Positions 56,430 through 64,000 of a stretch of DNA of 64,000 nt are shown piece by piece. Position numbers and translations under genes: made by a program. The stretch's first letter is position 1; every line of letters begins with the position of its first letter. This DNA is from Castor canadensis (taxonomy: Eukaryota > Chordata > Mammalia > Rodentia > Castoridae): contig NC_133389.1 in assembly GCF_047511655.1 (NCBI RefSeq), positions 41,709,295-41,773,294 on the forward strand. The letters are read 5' to 3'. The notes beneath the pieces were generated by a model. That model did not search any database and was not told where the DNA came from. It worked only from the letters and a program-made list of their open reading frames with translations.

Positions 56430-56915
56430 TTTTTCATTTTTATTAGGCTATATTCATTGTACAGGGGTGATTCATTATGACGACTTCAAATAGGCTTACA
56501 TTGTACATTGGTTAGATCTCCCCCACAATCCCTCCCTCCCTACCCCTATGACCCCCTTCTCCCCACTTAAAGCACTTGTAAGAGGTTTCATTGTTCTATT
56601 TCGTATATGGCCCACCAGCCATATTCCCTCACCTTCATCTCCTCCATTCCCCCTCCCCCCCATAAGTAACCCCACACACACACACACACACACTGTACCT
56701 ATTTTACTGTCCTATTTCTCATTATTATTCCCAAAGGCAATTTTCAAAGGGGTTTCTCCATGTATCCCTGCTATGGGTACACTTTACTTTGGTCAGTTCA
56801 ACCTTTTCCATTACTCTTCCTTCCTCTTCCCCCCCAACTCCCCATTATTCAACAGCTTTCCATTGATATTGGTGTACTCTCTACCTGCACAGATATAATG
56901 TTTTTCGCTATTGTT
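56430..56915 (-). mobile_element. LINE-1 3' end, antisense
   Basis: 'tgattcattatgacgacttc', 'taggcttacattgtacattg', 'tagatctcccccacaatccc' and 'ttgtaagaggtttcattgtt' parallel the antisense L1 3' ends at 13.8 and 16.9 kb, including the pyrimidine-rich strand. A (CA)n run at about 56673-56692 lies inside. The 116-aa + frame (56548-56898) reads through the antisense of the polypurine tract and is not a gene. Confidence 0.75.
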
Positions 56916-56919
56916 AGCT

Positions 56920-57535
56920 ATTAGAGAAGTCACATTTTAAGAAATGTGCTAACTCTACTAACCTTGAATTTCTTATTGTCTGAAATCTTTTCTTCTTAGG
57001 AAATCTATTTACAATAGATTGATTTAATATTTATTACATTAAACCTTGAAAAAATTTTAGGAGAAAATTTTATGTCATAAATTGTACATTCATGAAAATC
57101 TGCTGTTATGTAACTTTAATAGGGAAGAAATAAGGTATTCTTTGTATTACCTGCATTTCCAAAAAACCCAGAATATTTTCCAATATACAGGTTATGTTCC
57201 TTTCAGTCCATACTTGATGAGATTGCTAACCTTTTTAATATACCATATGCAGCTATAAAATGAAATAATATTGTTTTTATCACTCAAAAACCATTTAAGT
57301 TTATAACAAAATAAATACAATGTCCATTGTATATACCCACTATGGTAGGTATATTTTCTACTTAGACTTGTCTATTGTATGACCTACAATGTGAACATCT
57401 TTACCCAAATCTACAGAGCTATATTATATAACCATTTATTCAAATAAGTACATGTTTTAATAATATACAATATGGAAAATCCATATTCATAAGCTAAATT
57501 CTTTCTGTAGTTATTTATTCTTCCTTTAGAGTTTA
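56920..57535. other. Unique AT-rich DNA
   Basis: No gene or named repeat seen. Confidence 0.55.
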
Positions 57536-57539
57536 ACTC

Positions 57540-57790
57540 TTACTAAAAGTGGGGTAGAGTATCTATGGGCAACTTACTTCATCCCTTTGAACTTCTGAAA
57601 GTAGAGAATATTAACATCTTCCTAGCAGGCCTATTGTAGTTATATGTAATGCATATGTATATAACATTTATAGAGCACATACTATACATTAGGTACCAAG
57701 TTGACTTTTACATATAATCTTACTGAATTTCCTCAACAACTCTATGAGCTATGCCTCCATGCTTTAAATATAAAGCACTGAGAACAGTTT
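57540..57790. mobile_element. MIR/L2-type remnants
   Basis: 'gggcaacttacttcatccct' (57567-57586) resembles MIR in sense. 'tagagcacatactatacatt' and 'cctcaacaactctatgagct' (57672-57752) resemble the antisense MIR/L2 pattern ('gagcacttactatgtgcc', 'cctcacaacaaccctatgagg'). Possibly two adjacent fragments in opposite directions. Confidence 0.5.
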
Positions 57791-58179
57791 TATACAAACT
57801 GTATATTTTGCATCTAGAAGACATGGCTACCAATATTCTCATTATATTTTAGATAAATACATGTCCCTCATTTCTTATATCAAAACTTAGTGTGACTAAA
57901 CAGTTAAAAAATGACCTTTTAGTCCTTACAAGTTGTTAAATAATTGACATAACCTGAGAATATAAAGTAAATTAGGGGTAGAGAGGACGAAAAGTATAGG
58001 GTAATCGTGACCTTTATGATAATCATCTAGAAAAAAAATGAGCCATGCCAAATTCTGAACAGTTAAGTAAACCTGACAGAATATCACAGAATAGAAAATT
58101 ATATATATACACATATGTAAGACCAGGCAAGGGTACAGAGTTTGCAATGACACATGGGTTCAGGAGGGTTAATTGATCC

Positions 58180-59215
58180 AACACCAATTAAAACATATAT
58201 GTTTATAAAGAGATCTCATTCACAAAACCTATAATGATCAAAAATTTCCTATATATATCCTAACATGAAATATGTCACTAGAAATTGAAGAAATGTACAC
58301 TATTTCATGGATGCAAAAGACAGTGAAACAACACACGCTGTGACACTATTCCATATTTTAATTTGGAATCTGGCATCTTCATATTGCAACCTTAAAACAA
58401 ATTATTGGAATTTTAAACAAATTATTGGAATTTTTGGAACCTGATAAAATAATTCTACACTAAGACATAAAAGGAGACAATATTGTGGGGTAAATAATGA
58501 GAGGCATATTTGTCCTAACTGAAATAAACATGTAATAAAGCTGCAATTGTATACTATAAAAGTAGCAAAAAGTTCAACGCTATCACACAAAAAGGCCCAG
58601 AAAGAAGTCCTGATGTATAAAACAATTTCTTATATAAAATGCAGAAGTGCAAATAAATAGGTACATATTTAAAAAAAAATAATTTTGAAAATTATAAACA
58701 AGTCCTACTTTGTGCCAAGCTAATAAATACAAATGCATTGAAGAGTTGAGTGAAACAAAAAAAAAATAGAGTTAGATATTTATCTGATCTTCATATAAAG
58801 AAAGCTTTTGTCAATGTAATGAGCAGAAAGAAATTCTAAAGGGTAACCTATGGGCTTGTTAACGTGAAATTTAAATGCCTGAATAAAAAAAATTTAAATG
58901 CCTGTAAGTTTTAAAATATGAAAAAATATTTTCAACATCTATGACAGATTAGATTTTTAACACATGGAGTGCTATTCTAAATAACTTAACAGATCACTTC
59001 TCCAAAAGAAAAATGGAAAAAGTTTTCAAGCAGGCATTGGCTGAGTATGGCTTATCTGTATTGAATATTTAAAGACAGAAGCAGTAGTTGATAAAGAGAA
59101 GAAAACATCCTTAATGACCAAAGAACTGCAAATTAAAACAACAGGATGCATTTTCATCCAGCAGATTAATATATTTTATATGATAGCAATAACAACTAGG
59201 TTAAAAATTTTGACA
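58180..59215 (+). mobile_element. Ancient LINE-1 (L1M-like) ORF2 remnant
   Basis: Badly decayed but in the right order for the ORF2 C-terminal half: 'aattgtatactataaaagta', then 'cagatcacttctccaaaaga' and 'actgcaaattaaaacaacag'. These correspond to L1 phrases for 'catttcaccaaagaagat' and 'gaaatgcaaattaaaaccac'. Many stops and indels. A small 19-bp direct repeat ('acaaattattggaatttt', about 58398-58435) lies within it. Confidence 0.55.
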
Positions 59216-59317
59216 ATATATATTAAGAGTCTTAATATTTGCATACCCTTTTTCTCTAGAGAATATTACTAAAATGTGCTCAAGTAGGGTTTTCAACAAA
59301 GATCTGGTTATAAAATA

Positions 59318-59545
59318 GGCAGTACAATGTAACATGGAGCCTGACAGGCTGAGTGTGAATGCTGCTCTCTTGCTTACCAGGTGGGATTTTTCAGCACAAG
59401 CCTGATAGCTAAGCGTACCTGAGCCTATGGTTTCTTGTCTATAAAATAAAAACATAGCAGAACCTACTTCACTCAGTTTTGCTGACAACTAATTCAGTAT
59501 GTGTAAAGCTCCCAAAAAAGTATTTGGCACTTAGTATGTAGCACA
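59318..59545 (+). mobile_element. MIR SINE, nearly full length
   Basis: 'acatggagcctgacaggctg', 'agtgtgaatgctgctctct', 'gcctatggtttcttgtctat', 'aaaataaaaacatagcagaa' and 'tatttggcacttagtatgta' follow the MIR consensus from the central core to the 3' tail. Confidence 0.75.
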
Positions 59546-59549
59546 TATA

Positions 59550-61565
59550 TTTTAGCTTTATTTGTTAGTATATTATCTGAAAGTATGCAGCCTCACAAGA
59601 TTGGCAAGTATATGTAAACAGGAATGAGACTCAAAACTGGTATTGATTTCAGTGTTTGTATGCTGGGTGAAATAACCTGTCCCACAGCACTGAGGTTATT
59701 ACAGGAATGAAGTTAATTACCTTGGAATAACAGAATTTATGAAATCCAAATACATTATAAATTTGTCAGTTTCTATTAACCAATAATGACTTATGGACAA
59801 CAGAATATCTCAATTGATATACTTATTAACAACAAACTGTATAAACTATAAATGTTTAAAGATTTAGCCATTATTTTTCTCTTCTCAAACCATAAGAACA
59901 AGTTTGTTTTATCTAAATTGTTATATTAGTATTATTATATTACTATTTTGATATATGCATTAAAAATTAAAAGCATTCAATATATAGTATGTTAAACAAT
60001 TTATGGAATGATTATTGGTATTTCCTAAAGATTCTTACCTCAAGATGGCTCTGATAACATAAGTAACAATCATTTCAATTACATTCAACTAAGATTTTAT
60101 CTATCTCCAAATTACCAGAAAACAGATTTTACATGAAGTGAAATGTGCTCTACTTCTCCATATTTCACATGTGCCTGTACAAACATGATTATCCTGTTAA
60201 GGAAGAATTTATTTGATTTGTAGATGTTCCTTAACTCATTCACTAGGCACTACTTCATAAATTATATTTTCTTCTGTTTTCTTGGAATGAGTCATGCATA
60301 AACTAACATTATCTCAAAAATGTATAAGCAATTTAATTTAATTTTTAAGAGTTTTTAAATAAATGATAATGATAAATTTGGGTCAGCTGAAGGATACCTG
60401 TCACAGTTGTCCTATCAAAGTAATCTTGAATATAACAAATATTTTTTTTAGTATGTACTATTCTATTATAGTAAACACTGATTTTTAAAAACCAGGTGAA
60501 CACAGATAACACATTATCTGAAAATAACAATGATAATAATGCAGTGAATAATACAGTTTTGAATTTTGTGAGATTGTATCACATATAAAATCATTCTAAA
60601 ATTATTTCCTTTGATATTGGGTATCAGAATTTGGTGGACTTTCAAGGAAATTTTCTCATTTTAAAGAAAGATATAGGCAATGTGCTCAAAGGCTATTGAG
60701 AAAAGTATATAAAACAAAGCTACTATCTGCATGATGTACACAGAAAAAGAGCAAAAATGTTATCTGTAAAAGCAGAAAAGAATTTGGCTTGCTTGACTTT
60801 TTGTATCAAGCATGCTACAGCAATCTTCTGATTCTAATATGAAACTATAGTAAGGATCATTGCACTAATGCATGAGGATTTGTGATAATGTTGCAGAAAT
60901 TTTACTGTCAAAACTGAACTGCAGTGTAATGACTTTTGTTATCATGGTTTCTAATAACTATTCAGCATGAATTGACCCTACATATGTTTTGCTACAATAA
61001 TGTGTCAGTAACTCAGAAAGCAAAATAAAAGGAAATAAAAAACAGTCACCATCATGTTTTATATAAGCAAGATAATCTTTACTATTAATATTGTTAAAAC
61101 AATTATAACATAAACATGAGGTAAACCATAGGTTCACATGGAAAGAAACAGTTCTGGCCAAATATACCTACAAAGTACCTTACTGTTCTCCTTGCTCACC
61201 CTGGGCACTAATTACTGATTGGTCTCTCGTTACTACTTCAGTGTCTGATTGTTACTTACTCTCCACCTAAAACATAATATGCCCCTTTTCCTCCTCCAGT
61301 ATGTTAGTTTCCTTTCCCTTTTATGAGTGATCTTTTTGTTTCTTTCTTCCTATAATTACTCTTCAATGTCTCCCTCTTCATTACAGTATATTTTCATTTC
61401 AAAAATAAATACAAAAAAGTATTTACTGTCCCATGTGGCAGTCACCATGCTAAGCATTGCGTAGAGCACTGTTTAGTCAATTGCCATCTTATTTACTTAA
61501 TTTATAAAAACCTTATTAGGCAATTGCGAATGTTCACTTTTCCCTTTCTTAAATTTAAGGTATAG
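59550..61565. other. Unique AT-rich DNA
   Basis: No gene, RNA gene or repeat family recognised over about 2 kb. Small frames at 60345-60530 and 60958-61161 have no domain. Confidence 0.6.
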
Positions 61566-61568
61566 TCT

Positions 61569-61970
61569 TTATTAGTTTGCTAGGGCTGCTATAACAAAGC
61601 ACTACAAACTAAGTGGTTTAAACAACAGAAAGCTATTGTCTCACAATTCCGGAGGTTAGAAATCTGAGATCAGGATATCAGCAGTGTTGATTGCTTCTAA
61701 GAGTCTGGATGGAAAGATCTGCTCCAGGCCTATGTCCTTGACTTGTAGATGGCTATCTTCTCCTTGTGCCATTATGCTGTCTTTGCCCTGAATGCATTGG
61801 TCCAAATTTCCTCTTATAAGGATATTCATCATACTGAATTAGGGCTTACCCTAATGATTTATTTAACATTAATTACCTCAATAAAGACACTGTCTCCAAA
61901 TAGAGTCACAGGAGTAAGATTTCAGCATGAATTTGGGGCAGACAGTGACATAATTTAGCCTATAACAGAT
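61569..61970 (-). mobile_element. ERVL-MaLR solo LTR (MLT1/MST-like), antisense
   Basis: 'ttagtttgctagggctgcta', 'taacaaagcactacaaacta', 'agtggtttaaacaacagaaa', 'aggttagaaatctgagatca', 'cttgtagatggctatcttct', 'ataaggatattcatcatact', 'gggcttaccctaatgattta' and 'tttagcctataaca' follow a MaLR LTR in reverse from end to end, and the minus strand opens TGTTATAGGC. About 400 bp, no internal sequence next to it, so a solo LTR. An ancient non-coding remnant. The 69-aa frame 61749-61958 is inside it. Confidence 0.88.
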
Positions 61971-61974
61971 ACTT

Positions 61975-62220
61975 TGTTATAACTTCAGTCCATTGTACTT
62001 TTAAGTGGGAACCAGTGCTAGAATTCAAACCCTGACCCCTCTAGGATACAAACCCATAGATTCTACAGTTTCTCTGGCTTTTCTTTTCCCTAACCTGCCC
62101 AGCTTATCATCCACATATAGAAGATCACTGCCATATTTCTTTAAATGCAGAAGTATTTCAATTATAAATATTTGTTATGCCTGTGGTATTAGGCATAACC
62201 TTAGTGATGAAATACAGGGA
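61975..62220. other. Unique DNA
   Basis: 'ctaggatacaaacccataga' is preceded by 'gctagaattcaaaccctgac', possibly the end of a MIR. No gene supported. Confidence 0.45.
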
Positions 62221-62224
62221 TTTT

Positions 62225-62440
62225 ATTTGGTGTTAGCGGGGTTTCAATTTAGAGCCTTGTGCTTGCTCTGCTTCCTGACGCAGGCCTCTAGTCCTTTTTG
62301 CTTTAGTTATTTTTCAGATAAGATCTCATGCTTTCACCCAGACCAGCTTCAGACTCCCACTCTCATCTTTGCATCTATGCCTCCTGTGTATCTGGGATTG
62401 CAGGTATGTACCACCATGCTCAGTCCCCAGTGATCTACTC
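62225..62440 (-). mobile_element. Dimeric B1/ID-type SINE, antisense
   Basis: 'ggtgttagcggggtttcaat' and 'gccttgtgcttgctctgctt' are the antisense ID-type half. 'gataagatctcatgctttca', 'cagaccagcttcagactccc' and 'atctgggattgcaggtatgt' with 'accaccatgctcag' are the antisense B1/7SL half. The order is that of the + strand dimers at 2627 and 23968 reversed. The 142-aa frame 62005-62433 crosses it and is a repeat artefact. Confidence 0.8.
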
Positions 62441-62444
62441 TTTG

Positions 62445-63820
62445 AAGTAGAGATGTTATTTGTTATACGAGAAGTGGAAGATTGTTTATGTTTCTGATGA
62501 GTAGTCAGAGATATATGTAGAAAAATGCTTTTCCCAGTAACAGAACTTTTAACATTTCCCTCCCTTTGCCTTAGACTACAGACAAATGTACTTGCCAAAG
62601 GAGATTACTTTGATTCCATTGAAATTTAGACTTAAGATATACATGCTAAAATTTTTAAAAGGGTGTTGGGGGCGGTGGGAAGACAAGGAGAAAAAAGGAG
62701 CACCAAGCAGCAAGCAGGATTTAGCAAAAAGTATAGAACACAGCAAATCTTTCTGTGGAAATGTGATGATAGGATACTGAGATTGAGACTTGGAAACATG
62801 CAGCCAGGCAAGGGTTGTTTTTCCCCACATCTATCTGCACAGCAGTTGCTGATTAGTTCAACCAAAGATACAGTTCAAAGGTGCCAAAAATGGATGTTAT
62901 AAAAATATTATAGCAATGAGTGCTGACAAATATATCACACAAATAGTAGAATTTCTGCGAAAAACAGTACAGATTTGGAGAAAATAATGAAGAAAGACAC
63001 TTCATGCCAATAGAGAAACTGTCACTTTCTAAGAGGACTGAAATGTGGCCATAAGCAAGGAGAGGAATGGTAAACACCTTTCCCAAATTCCTCCTATTTT
63101 AGTAGGTAAGGACTACAACATTGAGTCCTCTTTCATGCTTGAAGACCCAGCTTCTTAAGAGCATATATGTTAACTTAAGCGAGATCTTTCTTACCTGGAG
63201 ATGTGAGTATAAGAGGTTCCCCAAATATCCAGCTGAAGCTGTTGGTGGAACACCTGTGTGAGTGGATGGCTTAAAAAAAAAAGATAGTCTTGGGGATTTT
63301 CTCCAGGGATTCCTCAACAATTTTTAAGTTTTCAAGCATAAAGAGATAATTCCAGAAAGCATTCATTTAGAAGAAACATAGTACCTACAAAAAGAGAATG
63401 TCACACTAACTTCGAACTTAACATCTACCATTTTTCATGACTGAAGACAGTAGAATAATATCAACATAATTTTAAAGGTTAAGTTAATACACCCAGGAAT
63501 GCTGCTTCCAGTAAAGTTGTTATTTATGTGGGTGGGAACAGGAATGCATTTTTAAATAAAAAAGCAACACATGTAGATGAACAAGTTTTAAAAATTCAGA
63601 TCACCAATAAATATAGGCAAAATGTTTCAGCCTTGTTAGAAATCACATACATACAAATCAAGTGGAGTAGGATTTGACACATCTCCGAGTCTTTTTAAAG
63701 ATCAATCAATGAGACTGATCATTCACAGTGGTAGTTGGGAAGTGTGTGGAAAAGGAGGCATGTGATCTGTAGTTGGCTTATAATAAGGTGATCACTGCTC
63801 ATAATTTTCCTATTTTTGAA
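62445..63820. other. Unique DNA
   Basis: No gene or named repeat. Overlapping short frames on both strands at 62576-63086 are of chance length. Confidence 0.55.
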
Positions 63821-63824
63821 ACAA

Positions 63825-64000
63825 TTTTATTAGCAATATTAGTTTTATAGGGCATTTCATTGTGACATTCCCATTTATGCTTACAATGTTCCTTGTTTAG
63901 GTTCATTCCCACAACCATTCTCCCTCATCGCCCTCCTCGACATAAAATGGTTTTTTATGGTTTCAATATTCTGTCTTCATCCCATACATTGAACACATTC
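63825..64000 (-). mobile_element. LINE-1 3' end, antisense, cut by window edge
   Basis: 'ttttattagcaatattagtt', 'catttcattgtgacattccc', 'atttatgcttacaatgttcc' and 'cattctccctcatcgccctc' match the antisense L1 3' UTR pattern at 13.8, 16.9 and 56.4 kb. The element continues beyond the window. Confidence 0.7.

Noticed and set aside
56548..56898. 116-aa Pro/Ser-rich frame
   Set aside because: It lies on the antisense strand of an L1 3' UTR with a CA repeat inside.
62005..62433. 142-aa + strand frame
   Set aside because: Its second half is an antisense dimeric SINE and the first half has no recognisable feature.

Overview
This window is mammalian nuclear DNA, AT-rich and almost entirely non-coding. 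It looks like a gene desert or one very large intron. The dimeric SINEs have a 7SL/B1-like left half ('ggctcatgcctgtaa') and an ID/tRNA-like right half ('ccctgagttcaa.cccc.agtacca'). Together with ID monomers and rodent-style LTRs and L1s they point to a rodent. A beaver/kangaroo-rat type (Castorimorpha) is my leading guess, from memory of repeat families and not from a search. No bacterial, phage, plasmid or CRISPR features are present. The ORFs are short and behave like chance ORFs or fragments of retroelements.

Only two gene-derived features are supported. (1) A 150-bp internal coding exon at 48982-49131 (+): 50 open codons, phase 0 on both sides, preceded by a branch-like motif, a short pyrimidine stretch and AG, and followed by CAG|GT. 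The peptide is hydrophilic and coiled-coil-like. I could not name the gene. If it is real, most of the window is intron of a + strand gene. (2) An HMGB1 processed pseudogene at about 30948-32113 (-), with 5' and 3' UTR remnants, a codon-4 stop, frame disruptions, a lost terminal stop and a near-perfect 12-bp target-site duplication.

Layout: 1-7 kb is unique sequence with an old antisense L1 interrupted by a SINE (both target-site duplications visible). 7-17.5 kb carries L2, MIR, MER5A and three L1 3' ends. 18-18.6 kb, 22.2-22.5 kb and 51.6-51.9 kb are repeat-free and rich in transcription-factor-like motifs; they are my enhancer candidates. 20.1-20.9 kb goes from a (TA)-rich tract with SINEs into the only CpG cluster I found. 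25.6-27.7 kb holds an ancient interspersed repeat, an antisense class III (ERVL) retrovirus fragment and an LTR end. 30.9-32.1 kb is the HMGB1 pseudogene. 36.5-46 kb is rich in L1, LTR, hAT and L2, with one very young L1 3' end at 44158-44647 (27-A tail, 16-bp perfect duplication). 49-56.9 kb has the exon, more L1s, ID and MER5A. 57-64 kb has old MIR/L1, a MaLR LTR, a composite SINE and a truncated antisense L1 at the window edge.

I found no convincing new biological system. The items most worth testing are the orphan exon, the CpG cluster, the three candidate conserved elements (one with a duplicated 34-bp E-box module) and a set of perfect short inverted repeats.
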